Assembly (NCBI GenBank): GCA_038316435.1
Contig: JBBQAQ010000015.1
Span: 1 to 64,000, forward strand
Direction of reading: 5' to 3'
DNA: 64,000 nt
Source: JACJXF01 sp038316435
Lineage (GTDB): Bacteria; Bacteroidota; Bacteroidia; Bacteroidales; GCA-2748055
This document shows, one piece after another, positions 26,109-34,389 of this stretch (its first letter is position 1; each line of letters opens with the position of its first letter). The notes beneath the pieces were generated by a model. That model made no database searches. It worked only from the letters and a program-made list of their open reading frames with translations, and was not told the origin of the DNA. Position numbers and translations under genes: made by a program.

Positions 26109-27056
26109 ATGAATAAAGAATGGAAAGATAACTGGATGGTTATTGTCAATCCCAATGCTGGAGCAGGAAAGGGATGGATTGACTGGCCTAAGATAGAATC
26201 GCTTCTGAATACCTACGGATTTACTTTCCGTTATGAATTTACTCTTAAAAGGTTACACGCCATTGTACTTACCCGAAAATTTATTAACGAAGGGTACCGC
26301 AAAATAATTGTGATAGGTGGGGATGGTACCATGAACGAGGTTATAAATGGAATTTTTAGTCAGAATAGTGTTGAAACATCCGAAATAATTTTGGGAATAA
26401 TACCAGTCGGTACCGGAAACGACTGGGGCAGGATGTTTGGGATTAGCCAGAATTATGAAAAAGCAATTCAGACTATTCAGGCTTCAAGAACCTTCATTCA
26501 AGATGCCGGTAAAGTTATCTTTCAGAAGAACCAAAGAACACAACAGCGATATTTTGTGAATATTGCAGGATTAGGATTTGATGCACTTGTTGTAAAGAAA
26601 ACCAATATAAGTAAAGACAAAGGAAGGACCAATCCGCTTATTTACAAGTACAATATTTTCACATCCCTTTTTAGTTTTAAAACTCCCCGCGCTACTATTG
26701 AAGTCGATGGGAAAGCTGTTATAAATGATGTTTTTAATGTATCGGTTGGTATCTGCAAATATAACGGCGGAGGAATGATGCCACTTCCCGATGCTAAGGC
26801 GGACGATGGACTTTTTGACCTTACCGTAATAAAGAAAATTGCCCGATGGGATGTAATCCGCAGCATAAAACAGTTGTATGATGGTAGTATTGTCAGGCAT
26901 CCCAAAGTAGTTACTTACCAAGGGAAAAGTATTAAGATTTCCTCCAATACCAATATTTTCGTGGAAACCGATGGAGAGAGTCTGGGCCATACTCCCATGG
27001 TATTCGAAATAATCCCGAGAAGCATTTGTGTATTAAGTGCTGCAGAAACGGCGTAA
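26109..27056 (+). CDS. Diacylglycerol-kinase-family lipid kinase (DgkB/YegS-like)
   Basis: 315 residues. The DAGK catalytic domain has VIVNPNAGAGKG at the N-terminus and the signature IVIGGDGTMNEVINGI, then GIIPVGTGNDWGRMFGI. The C-terminal NAD-kinase-like beta-sandwich domain follows (VSVGICKYNGGGMMPLPDA, AKADDGLFDLTVI). Enzymes of this family phosphorylate diacylglycerol or related lipids, recycling phospholipid head-group turnover products. It is a single gene with its own promoter and ends one base from the stop of the converging glutaminyl cyclase gene. Confidence 0.88.
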   Translation: MNKEWKDNWMVIVNPNAGAGKGWIDWPKIESLLNTYGFTFRYEFTLKRLHAIVLTRKFINEGYRKIIVIGGDGTMNEVINGIFSQNSVETSEIILGIIPVGTGNDWGRMFGISQNYEKAIQTIQASRTFIQDAGKVIFQKNQRTQQRYFVNIAGLGFDALVVKKTNISKDKGRTNPLIYKYNIFTSLFSFKTPRATIEVDGKAVINDVFNVSVGICKYNGGGMMPLPDAKADDGLFDLTVIKKIARWDVIRSIKQLYDGSIVRHPKVVTYQGKSIKISSNTNIFVETDGESLGHTPMVFEIIPRSICVLSAAETA

Positions 27057-27057
27057 A

Positions 27058-28170
27058 CTACCTCTTAATCAACTCGATATTGTAGATTTTTGGCCAGTAT
27101 TTTCCAGTTACAAATAATCGTTTCCCGCTTTCATCCCAGGCAATTCCGTTGAGAACATCAATGTTATCGTGCTTGTCTTCTTGCTTAAGCAAACCATTCA
27201 TGTCAGCTTTCCCAATGACTTTGCCTGTTTCCGGATCTATCATAACAATTTCATTAGTCATGTAACGGTTTGCATAGATAATGCCATTAATAAACTCCAA
27301 TTCATTAAGACTGTCTACTTCTCCAACATTATCATAAACTTCAATTTTACGGATAACACTGAAATATTCTGGTTCTCGGAAATACAAAACATTTGTGCCA
27401 TCGCTCATAATAATTTCCTTACCGTTATTGCATAATCCCCATCCTTCTGCATTCTGGTAGCCAAATTTCTGAATTAGTTCAAAACTTTCAGAATCATAGA
27501 TAAAACCTATTTGAGAGCGGTAAGTAATCTGATAAATCTTTCTATTCAGCAAAGTGATACCTTCGCCAAAAATTTCTGAACTATTACTTCTGAATTTTAT
27601 TTTATCACCGGTTCCTGGAAGAACTTTTTGTAGAGATGACTCTCTGTACTGACCTGTACCTTCATAAAAATAACCATCATGATATTCAAAACCCTGAGTA
27701 TAGGATTTCTTATCGTGTGGGAAAGTGCTTAAAATACGATAGGTGTAAGAAGTTGGTTTTATATCACTTACAAACCGCAACGTCATTGATTTTGACTCAG
27801 TTCTTCCATCCAGAAAGAAAACTTCCATTTTTAATCTTTTTATACCGGGGGAGATACCCTTGGTTTCAACTGAAAGATCAGTTATGCTCCCCGAAATTTT
27901 CCCTGCTGGTTTTCCATCAAGTCCGAAAAGGATAGAGTCGGCTTGAATTAATTTATTCTCGTTTTTTATTTTTACAGCAACAGGATTTCCCGGAATAATT
28001 AGCTGATTACTGGCAGGTGAAACAAAACTATAAGTTTGCGGAGGAGTTTTTATTGTCGATGCATTATCTTTTTCTTTGAGGTTTGTTCCTCGTTTTTCCT
28101 GAACACAACATGAAAAAGTAAAAAAAACGCCACTGAAAAAAATGATGAAAACAGATTTAAGAATATTCAT
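27058..28170 (-). CDS. Glutaminyl-peptide cyclotransferase (glutamine cyclase), lipoprotein
   Basis: 370 residues. A lipoprotein signal (FIIFFSGVFFTFSCC, lipobox Cys near 21-22) is followed by an Ig-like N-terminal domain and a five-bladed beta-propeller of the glutamine cyclotransferase family; conserved pieces are YTQGFEYHDGYFYEGTGQYR, NELEFINGIIYANRY and DVLNGIAWDESGKRLFVTGK. The enzyme converts N-terminal Gln of exported proteins to pyroglutamate at the periplasmic face. Bacteroidetes signal peptides are frequently cut before Gln, making this a broad maturation step. It is co-transcribed with the HAD gene 4 nt upstream. Confidence 0.88.
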   Translation of the reverse strand: MNILKSVFIIFFSGVFFTFSCCVQEKRGTNLKEKDNASTIKTPPQTYSFVSPASNQLIIPGNPVAVKIKNENKLIQADSILFGLDGKPAGKISGSITDLSVETKGISPGIKRLKMEVFFLDGRTESKSMTLRFVSDIKPTSYTYRILSTFPHDKKSYTQGFEYHDGYFYEGTGQYRESSLQKVLPGTGDKIKFRSNSSEIFGEGITLLNRKIYQITYRSQIGFIYDSESFELIQKFGYQNAEGWGLCNNGKEIIMSDGTNVLYFREPEYFSVIRKIEVYDNVGEVDSLNELEFINGIIYANRYMTNEIVMIDPETGKVIGKADMNGLLKQEDKHDNIDVLNGIAWDESGKRLFVTGKYWPKIYNIELIKR

Positions 28171-28174
28171 GTTG

Positions 28175-28603
28175 TCAAGGAAAAAGTTTTTTAAGATTGC
28201 CCAGAACGGAGGATTTATTTCGTTTTAATCTCTTAAGTTCCTCCTTTTGTCCGGGGTTCTCATCAGGATTCAGCATGTGCCATATTTCACCCCATCCGGG
28301 TAAACCGCCAACATTCCGGTCGTCAATAAAAATATCCGCATTAATTTTTCTGCTGGTTGTTTCGTTGTGTTTCTCTTCCGGGTAACTTTTGTTCACGGCA
28401 TAGAACTCAATTCCCCTTTGGCGGCAAAATTCCAATGCAGCCTCAAGTTCATTGCCACTTCTGACAGTCCATAATATCAGCTGATGGTTTTGTTTTTGCA
28501 AATCCCTTAGTGTATCGAAAGCGAAAAGAATCTCTTTCCCTATTTCGGGATAGCGGTGTTCCACAAGTGTACCATCAAAATCAACTGCAATTATCATACG
28601 CAA
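28175..28603 (-). CDS. HAD-superfamily hydrolase, BT0820 type
   Basis: 142 residues. HAD motif I is AVDFDGTLVEHRYP at the extreme N-terminus, motif II is LILWTVRSGN, and the C-terminal acidic motif is ADIFIDDRNVGG. The small size and pattern match the BT0820 group of Bacteroidetes phosphatases, which has a structure but no established substrate. It is first of two genes, followed by the glutaminyl cyclase; I see no functional reason for the link. Confidence 0.85.
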   Translation of the reverse strand: MRMIIAVDFDGTLVEHRYPEIGKEILFAFDTLRDLQKQNHQLILWTVRSGNELEAALEFCRQRGIEFYAVNKSYPEEKHNETTSRKINADIFIDDRNVGGLPGWGEIWHMLNPDENPGQKEELKRLKRNKSSVLGNLKKLFP

Positions 28604-28621
28604 TGAGTTTTATTGAGATGG

Positions 28622-28629
28622 CAAATTTA
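28622..28629 (-). promoter_or_regulatory. -7 promoter element of the HAD / glutaminyl cyclase transcript
   Basis: TAAATTTG on the minus strand, about 18 nt before ATG 28603; no clear -33 box. Confidence 0.45.
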
Positions 28630-28668
28630 AGAAAAATAATTGTGGAAAACATGAACAGGCCTGAATGT

Positions 28669-28699
28669 AAAAATGTTGTGCAGGCTGGCCTGCACAACA
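28669..28699 (-). terminator. Intrinsic terminator after cysK
   Basis: On the minus strand TGTTGTGCAGG pairs with CCTGCACAACA around a CCAG loop, followed by TTTTT. The stem begins 10 nt beyond the cysK stop. All 11 base pairs are Watson-Crick. Confidence 0.85.
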
Positions 28700-28708
28700 A
28701 GGAAGATA

Positions 28709-29629
28709 CTACTTAGTTGAAAAAAGGTCTTCAATAGAAAGATATCTTTCGCCAGTATCATAACAAAAGGTTAGAATCTTTGCTCCGGTTTTTATCTCTG
28801 GTAGCTTTTTATTTACTGCCGCAAGGCTTGCTCCACTTGAAATCCCAACAAATATCCCCTCTTCTCTGGCCGCTCTGCGTGCAAATTCAAAGGCTTCGTC
28901 TTTACTAACCTGTATCGTTCCATCGATTAAACTGGTATCTAAATTCTTTGGAATAAACCCAGCTCCAATGCCCTGAATGGGATGCGGACCAGGTGCTCCA
29001 CCACTAATTACAGGCGATAATTCAGGTTCAACAGCAAATACTTTTATTCCTGGGAACTTCTTTTTAAGAATCCTGGAAACACCGGTAATATGCCCGCCTG
29101 TTCCTACCCCTGTGATCAGGTAATCCAGGCCGTCAGGGAAATCCTTAATGATTTCTTCGGCAGTAAATTTTTCATGGACAAGTGGATTGGCGGGATTATC
29201 AAATTGTCCCGGCATCCACGACCCCTCAATTTCCTGCAACATTGAATTGGCTTTCGCAATAGCACCTTTCATGCCTTCGGATCGCGGCGTAAGTTCAAGT
29301 TCAGCGCCGTAGGCCGACATAATATTTCGACGTTCTACCGACATGGATTCTGGCATTACCAGAATAAGTCGGTATTTTTTGACCGCAGCAACCATCGAAA
29401 GGCCAATACCTGTATTTCCACTTGTAGGTTCAATTATCACAGATCCCTTTTTCAGAATCCCTCTTTTCTCAGCATCTTCGACCATGCTAAGTGCTATGCG
29501 ATCTTTGATGCTTCCTCCAGGATTTGCTCGTTCTAATTTCATCCAAACTTCAACTCCCTCTTTAAAAATGGAATTAATTCTAACGTGAGGTGTATTTCCA
29601 ATGGTTTCTAAAATGTTTTTTACTTTCAT
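28709..29629 (-). CDS. cysK: Cysteine synthase (O-acetylserine sulfhydrylase), CysK type
   Basis: 306 residues, fold type II PLP enzyme making cysteine from O-acetylserine and sulfide. The PLP Lys is in NPGGSIKDRIALSM; the substrate loop is EPTSGNTGIGLSM, the phosphate-binding loop is TGVGTGGHITGVSR, and GISSGASLAA completes the site. Length is normal. The upstream serine acetyltransferase gene ends 5 nt before it, so both steps of cysteine synthesis are on one transcript, closed by a strong terminator. Confidence 0.95.
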   Translation of the reverse strand: MKVKNILETIGNTPHVRINSIFKEGVEVWMKLERANPGGSIKDRIALSMVEDAEKRGILKKGSVIIEPTSGNTGIGLSMVAAVKKYRLILVMPESMSVERRNIMSAYGAELELTPRSEGMKGAIAKANSMLQEIEGSWMPGQFDNPANPLVHEKFTAEEIIKDFPDGLDYLITGVGTGGHITGVSRILKKKFPGIKVFAVEPELSPVISGGAPGPHPIQGIGAGFIPKNLDTSLIDGTIQVSKDEAFEFARRAAREEGIFVGISSGASLAAVNKKLPEIKTGAKILTFCYDTGERYLSIEDLFSTK

Positions 29630-29634
29630 GATTT

Positions 29635-30471
29635 TTAAATTATAAAGTTTAATGGTTCCTTAAATTTTTTACTGTCCCGGATTATTGCCTTATGCTGGCG
29701 ATAAACTACAGAATGCGGTAAAACACTTTCTGTAAGCCATACATTTCCTCCAATTACAGTATCATGCCCAATTACAGTTTTGCCACCCAGAATAGTACTT
29801 CCGGCATAAATAATCACATTATCTTCAATGGTCGGGTGGCGCTTTGTGTCGGCCATTTCCTTTTCAACAAAAACGGCACCTAAAGTAACTCCCTGATACA
29901 TTTTAACATTATCACCAATCTGTGATGTTTCACCAATTACAATACCTGTTCCGTGGTCGATAAAAAAGTTTTTGCCGATGTTTGCTCCGGGATGTATGTC
30001 TATACCCGTCATTCCATGCACATATTCGCTCATTACCCTTGGAAGTACCGGAACATCTAATGTATACAGTACATGTGCCATCCTGTGAACCACCAGACAA
30101 GAGTACCCGGGGTAACAAAGAATAATTTCCTCAACACATCGTGCTGCAGGATCAGATTTCATAAATGTTTGTGCATCCTCAAGAAGGTTTTTATATACTT
30201 CGGGAAGTTGTTCAAAAAATAGTCTTGCAACGTTCTCTGGGCTTTCCTTAATATCTTTTTCAAGAGGGATTAATAATTCCTTAAGCCTCAAACGCATTCG
30301 TTCGAGCCGGATTTCCGTTTCACGAAGGTCCATTTTTCTGTTACCCTTTATTGGAAATAGAAGAACCATAAGATCATCAACAAATCGATGCGAATCAATC
30401 ATTGAAGGCACATCAATACAAAATGAGTTGTTTACTGTATTAAGAAATTCCGCAAAAGTAGCTTTCATCAC
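29635..30471 (-). CDS. cysE: Serine O-acetyltransferase, EpsC/CysE type
   Basis: 278 residues. It transfers acetyl from acetyl-CoA to serine, giving the substrate of CysK. The N-terminal helical part (residues 1-130) is followed by the left-handed beta-helix of hexapeptide repeats, with catalytic HGMTGIDIHPGANIGKNFFI and DHGTGIVIGETSQIGDNV. It is the SatA/EpsC subgroup by the long N-terminus. The C-terminal tail that would hold CysK in a complex ends in LNFII; an Ile at the end is what CysK-binding CysE proteins have. Confidence 0.92.
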   Translation of the reverse strand: MMKATFAEFLNTVNNSFCIDVPSMIDSHRFVDDLMVLLFPIKGNRKMDLRETEIRLERMRLRLKELLIPLEKDIKESPENVARLFFEQLPEVYKNLLEDAQTFMKSDPAARCVEEIILCYPGYSCLVVHRMAHVLYTLDVPVLPRVMSEYVHGMTGIDIHPGANIGKNFFIDHGTGIVIGETSQIGDNVKMYQGVTLGAVFVEKEMADTKRHPTIEDNVIIYAGSTILGGKTVIGHDTVIGGNVWLTESVLPHSVVYRQHKAIIRDSKKFKEPLNFII

Positions 30472-30488
30472 AAAAAATTAAATGAGAT

Positions 30489-30496
30489 CAAAAATA
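30489..30496 (-). promoter_or_regulatory. -7 promoter element of cysE-cysK
   Basis: TATTTTTG on the minus strand, 18 nt upstream of ATG 30471. The -33 box is not evident. It lies in the 160-nt gap shared with the divergent pssA gene. Confidence 0.45.
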
Positions 30497-30632
30497 CATA
30501 AACTGACAGGGAAAAACTATTGTACTTATGAATTAACAAGCCTATAACAACAAGAAATGCTGATTTGTTTTTTTTCTCAGTCAAATTATTAGCAATTTTG
30601 TTCACCCGAATATTTATGAATTCTAAAAATCG

Positions 30633-31355
30633 ATGAAACGTCACATTCCCAATTTTGTAACCATATTGAATCTCTTATCCGGTTTTATTGGAATATGGTT
30701 TGTTCTCGAATACAATCCGTTTTATGGGGCACTAATGATTTTTTTAGCCGCGGTATTCGATTTTGCTGATGGCTTTCTTGCGCGTCAATTGAAGGCTTAT
30801 TCGGATATTGGCAAATCACTTGATTCACTTGCCGATATGGTAAGTTTTGGGGTATTACCCGGCTTTCTGATTTTTAGGTTGCAAACAATTTCCATCGGAC
30901 TTGGAACCGGCTACGAATGGATTCCTGGTCTGAAAATTTCCGAAATGCTTTTTATAATTGCTCCACTCTTAATACCGGCATTTTCTGCACTCAGGCTTGC
31001 GAAATTTGATAACGACAAACGTCAGACAGAAGAATTCAGGGGCTTACCCACACCCGCAAATGCTATGTTTATTGCAGCTTGGGTATACTCGTATCCAGCA
31101 ATGCACATGGCACTTTCATGGCTATACCTACCTTGGGTAATTTTTGGAATTTCCATACTGCTGGCAATCCTGCTGGTAACAGACATCCCAATGTTTTCAT
31201 TGAAATTCAAGAGTTTTGGTTTCAAGGCAAATAGTCTTCGATATGTTTTTCTGGGATTTTCAATTGTAATTATTATTGCGTTTAAAATCCCCGGCATTCT
31301 TGCTGTAATCGCAGGTTATATATGTGTTTCGGTGGTCCGAAACCTGCTAAAATAA
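30633..31355 (+). CDS. pssA: CDP-diacylglycerol-serine O-phosphatidyltransferase
   Basis: 240 residues, membrane enzyme that makes phosphatidylserine, precursor of phosphatidylethanolamine. The CDP-alcohol phosphotransferase signature is present: FDFADGFLARQLKAYSDIGK then SLDSLADMVSFG, containing the two metal-binding Asp pairs. Six or more hydrophobic helices are visible. The type is PssA-II (membrane form), as in Bacillus. It is divergent from cysE. Confidence 0.92.
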   Translation: MKRHIPNFVTILNLLSGFIGIWFVLEYNPFYGALMIFLAAVFDFADGFLARQLKAYSDIGKSLDSLADMVSFGVLPGFLIFRLQTISIGLGTGYEWIPGLKISEMLFIIAPLLIPAFSALRLAKFDNDKRQTEEFRGLPTPANAMFIAAWVYSYPAMHMALSWLYLPWVIFGISILLAILLVTDIPMFSLKFKSFGFKANSLRYVFLGFSIVIIIAFKIPGILAVIAGYICVSVVRNLLK

Positions 31356-31712
31356 GGGTATTCTTTTTTTAACACGAACATTTAAATCACTACACTTAAA
31401 GCTAAATAAACCTGCCCTGCCAATTGGTCTAGGAACAAAAGAAATATAAATGAATTACCCTGAGGCAGAGCCATCGAGGTATCAAATGGAATTCTTATTT
31501 TCCAGCCCAGAAGGTCGGGGAATCAAACCACTTCCTTCTCGTCCGCCGAAGCGGAATGTAAAGGAGGAATCAAACCTGACAGGTCTGTTTTCTGTCATTA
31601 AAAGATTTAGCTCTTTTACGTATGGGCATTCTTTGTTGCCGAAAACCATGCATTATACATATTTTGATCTCGATTACAACCTTTTTGATTTTATTATCCA
31701 CTATATAAACAG
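31356..31712. other. Intergenic region upstream of the ECF-sigma operon
   Basis: 357 bases. A plus-strand frame of 88 codons (31450-31716) has no family resemblance and an unlikely composition, so I do not call it. The last 80 bases hold a possible promoter of the sigma operon. No hairpin of note. Confidence 0.5.
31636..31666 (+). promoter_or_regulatory. Possible promoter of the ECF-sigma envelope operon
   Basis: TTG at 31636-31638 and ATATTTTG at 31659-31666, spacer 20 nt. The -7 box deviates at its first two bases from TAnnTTTG. If the operon is autoregulated, the true signal may be an ECF-type one that I cannot recognise. Confidence 0.3.
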
Positions 31713-32261
31713 ATGACGAATTCGCAGCAGCAAGATCTGAGCTTAACCGACAAACAGCTTGTCAGGGGATGCCTGGAAAACAACAGGCTGATGCAACGTG
31801 CGTTGTACGAAAGATATAGTTCTAAGCTATATACATTGATATATAGGCTAATAAGCAATCGTAGTTCAAGTAATGATGTTTTGCAGGATGCGTTCATTGA
31901 GATTTTCCGTTCCCTGGCTACCTTCAGGTTTGAATCGTCGCTATATTCTTGGATGCGCACCATTGCTGTAAGAAATGCTTTGGGCTATTTGAAAAAAAAT
32001 GCCCGTCTGCAGTTTTCTACAAATGAGTTACCCGACCTGCCCTCGGATAGCTCTTACAGTTTTTCAGCCGGGGATATAGAAAAGGCTATACTTTCCTTGC
32101 CCGAACAAGCCCGAAGCGTTTTTATCCTGATTGAGGTCGAAGGATATAAACATCAGGAAGTGGCCAGGATATTAAATATTCATGAAGGGACTTCAAAGTC
32201 TCAATTGAATTACGCAAAGAAACTTTTACGAAAAAGATTGACAAATCTTACAGATGAGTAA
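31713..32261 (+). CDS. ECF-type RNA polymerase sigma factor (sigma-70 family)
   Basis: 182 residues. Region 2 is LYERYSSKLYTLIYRLISNR followed by DVLQDAFIEIFRSLATF, where the promoter -10 is read; region 4 is ILSLPEQARSVFILIEVEGY with the helix-turn-helix VARILNIHEGTSKSQL. There is no region 1 or 3, typical of ECF factors. It starts a cluster of seven genes running in one direction, and overlaps the next gene, a putative anti-sigma protein, by 8 nt. The expected role is control of its own operon. Confidence 0.92.
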   Translation: MTNSQQQDLSLTDKQLVRGCLENNRLMQRALYERYSSKLYTLIYRLISNRSSSNDVLQDAFIEIFRSLATFRFESSLYSWMRTIAVRNALGYLKKNARLQFSTNELPDLPSDSSYSFSAGDIEKAILSLPEQARSVFILIEVEGYKHQEVARILNIHEGTSKSQLNYAKKLLRKRLTNLTDE

Positions 32262-32853
32262 ATATTTTGACGACATATTATCCGAAAAGCTTAAACAACT
32301 TCCTGTCTACCCAGCCATGGGTACCCTTTGGAACAAAATTGAAGCTGAGCTGGATGGAGATGAAACTATTCTGAAATACCTGTCGGAATTGCCTGTTCAC
32401 GAGCCATCAGACAAGGTCTGGGAAGTTATAGATGCCCATCTGAGGGAAAATCACCGGGGCACCATTAGGAGAAAATTCCTTTATATGGCTGCAGCTGTTG
32501 CATTACTTCTATTCCTGACGGTTCCGTGGTTGGTGAAGCAAAAACTCGAAATCGTTGTGGAAAATGAGTTCCTATTAAGTGAGGGCATAAATACGCCAGA
32601 TACATTTGATTTAGACAATGAAAATCCTGTTGAAATGGTCGAAAACCTGTGCAAGACAGGCGCCCCAGTATGTAAATCGGAGGCTTTCAGAGAGAAGGTT
32701 CAGTTCTATTTGGAGCTAGAAGAAGAACTCCAACAACTTGAAGCCGTGATTGACCATATTGGCGGTTCCCCCGAAATCATCCGGTCGGTTATACGCATTG
32801 AAAACCTTAAGTCAGATACTTTCCAGGAATTGATTCTGCTGGTGCATTCATGA
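32254..32853 (+). CDS. Single-pass membrane protein with duplicated motif, anti-sigma candidate
   Basis: 199 residues, one membrane helix at 74-93 (FLYMAAAVALLLFLTVPW). The cytoplasmic part holds two copies of a 21-residue motif, at 13-33 and 43-63, of pattern LxxLPVx6(L/V)WxxI(E/D)AxL. The extracytoplasmic part is acidic, contains two Cys (near 132 and 138) and ends in a charged helix. It overlaps the sigma gene by 8 nt and DUF4097 by 4 nt, the normal position of an anti-sigma factor. No known anti-sigma domain (FecR, zinc-binding ZAS) is recognised, so the role is inferred from position. Confidence 0.65.
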   Translation: MSKYFDDILSEKLKQLPVYPAMGTLWNKIEAELDGDETILKYLSELPVHEPSDKVWEVIDAHLRENHRGTIRRKFLYMAAAVALLLFLTVPWLVKQKLEIVVENEFLLSEGINTPDTFDLDNENPVEMVENLCKTGAPVCKSEAFREKVQFYLELEEELQQLEAVIDHIGGSPEIIRSVIRIENLKSDTFQELILLVHS

Positions 32854-33707
32854 AGATACTTAACTATATAGCCTTATGCCTGATTCTTCAGGGTGCTGGT
32901 AATCTTGCCGGTCAGGAATTGCTGCATAAAGCGTCGAAAGTCGATGAAAGGACTTATGTGAAAGGAATAAGCAAGATTAGTATTCGAGGCGAAAAGGCCT
33001 CCGTTTCGCTACAAGGATGGAACAGGAGTGAAGTAAAAGTACTTCTAAGGCCCGTATCGCGGAATACGGATAAAGAGCAAGCCATTGCCGATCTGAAATA
33101 CATTCGTTACGATGCTATTCAAGAAGGGAATCTGCTTGTGATCACAAATTCGTTTGAAGGAGAACTGGAGCAGTTTACCAGCAACCTGAGCATGGAGATC
33201 GAAGTTCTGGTTCCCTTTTCAATGCCGGCTCAGATCACCAACCTATATGGCCCCGTGCAGATTGAAAATCTTGCTTCTGTTTCGGCAAACGTATCTTTTG
33301 GATCACTTTCGCTTACCAGCATCAGTTCGAACTGTAGTATTGCCGTTCGCTATTCCGATATCGAGCTAAATTCCATCAGCGGAAAGCTGGATATTAAGGC
33401 GGAGAAATCCGATATCAGGGCCAAAACGCTTAGTGGCACTTCCACTATAAATTGTTCGTATGGAGAGGCACATCTGGCCCTTGTCTCAAATGGAAATCTC
33501 GCCGTGAAAGCTTACCGTACCGGGCTTACTGTAGAAGTGGATGTTTTTGAAAAATTCAGGTACCTGCTTGATGCAAAAGGTGGGAATATTAACCTGCCTC
33601 AGGGAAAAAAAATCCGGGATAAAGTAGTGAATATTCAGCCTGCGGGTGCTTCAGGGCAAATTGATCTGAGCACTTCGTATTGTGATATAAGCATAATAAC
33701 TAAATGA
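32850..33707 (+). CDS. Exported DUF4097-like beta-helix protein
   Basis: 285 residues with a signal peptide (NYIALCLILQGAGNLAG, cut before QELL). From about residue 100 the sequence forms short repeating strands (VSFGSLSLTSISS, YSDIELNSISGKLDIKAEKS, IRAKTLSGTSTINCSYGEA) characteristic of the DUF4097/adhesin-like right-handed coil. DUF4097 proteins are commonly encoded next to ECF sigma or PspC-like genes and their ligand is unknown. It overlaps the preceding gene by four bases, so it is translationally coupled. Confidence 0.75.
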   Translation: MKILNYIALCLILQGAGNLAGQELLHKASKVDERTYVKGISKISIRGEKASVSLQGWNRSEVKVLLRPVSRNTDKEQAIADLKYIRYDAIQEGNLLVITNSFEGELEQFTSNLSMEIEVLVPFSMPAQITNLYGPVQIENLASVSANVSFGSLSLTSISSNCSIAVRYSDIELNSISGKLDIKAEKSDIRAKTLSGTSTINCSYGEAHLALVSNGNLAVKAYRTGLTVEVDVFEKFRYLLDAKGGNINLPQGKKIRDKVVNIQPAGASGQIDLSTSYCDISIITK

Positions 33708-33714
33708 CCTTTTT

Positions 33715-34386
33715 ATGAAGAAATTAATTTTGGCAGAGCAGGCACGAGGCATAAACCATCGCTTTCTTTTCTCTTTTAGCTTTACGCTTATGCTGCTTTT
33801 GAACATGGGAGCAAATGCGCAAAGTTTCAAAGATAGCCCCTATAACAAGCGTATCTTCAGCGTGAATACGGGTGCTGTTTTTTCTGGCGATGGTGACTGC
33901 ATTGGAATTGGAACGTCCCTATCGCACCTGAAAACCATTGGAAAGCGGTTTTATGTAAGGCAGAACATCAACTCATGGATAGTTAACGGAGATAGCTGGA
34001 TAGAAGGAGCCTTTGAGAATCAAACGGCCATTGATATCAGCACCGAACTGGGTATATCGCCCTTTAAAATGGGCCAACGATTTTTCAGTCTGCACGGGGG
34101 AATATGCGGGGCATTTCTTATAAATTCCAGTCCGTCTTACGGCGGTACATGGACAAGCTATAATAACACCACGGGGGAATACAGCTATATGCAGTATTTC
34201 GAACAGGGCTTTGAAAAGAACTTGGATGCCGGCATCACCTTCGGCCTCAATTACCACCGGCAATTTTCTTCTACACTTTACCTCAATGCCAGGGCCGATT
34301 TCAGATCTCATTTTATAAGCGGCTCAGCCATTTCAATGATTACAGTCGGGATCGGATTTGATGCCCGTGAATTTTTTAAACGATAG
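33715..34386 (+). CDS. Putative outer-membrane beta-barrel protein
   Basis: 223 residues. An unusually long signal peptide ends with MLLLNMGANA before QSFK. The rest alternates short hydrophobic and polar strands (FSVNTGAVFSGDGDCIGIGT, DAGITFGLNYHRQ, TLYLNARADFRSHFI, MITVGIGFDAREFF), suggesting an eight-stranded outer-membrane barrel. The end is FFKR, so the usual terminal aromatic is near but not at the C-terminus. It lies 8 nt after DUF4097 and 4 nt before another secreted protein. Function unknown. Confidence 0.6.
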   Translation: MKKLILAEQARGINHRFLFSFSFTLMLLLNMGANAQSFKDSPYNKRIFSVNTGAVFSGDGDCIGIGTSLSHLKTIGKRFYVRQNINSWIVNGDSWIEGAFENQTAIDISTELGISPFKMGQRFFSLHGGICGAFLINSSPSYGGTWTSYNNTTGEYSYMQYFEQGFEKNLDAGITFGLNYHRQFSSTLYLNARADFRSHFISGSAISMITVGIGFDAREFFKR

Positions 34387-34389
34387 ACC

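Noticed and set aside
31450..31716. An 88-codon plus-strand frame before the ECF sigma gene
   Set aside because: No family likeness, odd composition, and the region behaves like the leader and promoter of the sigma operon.
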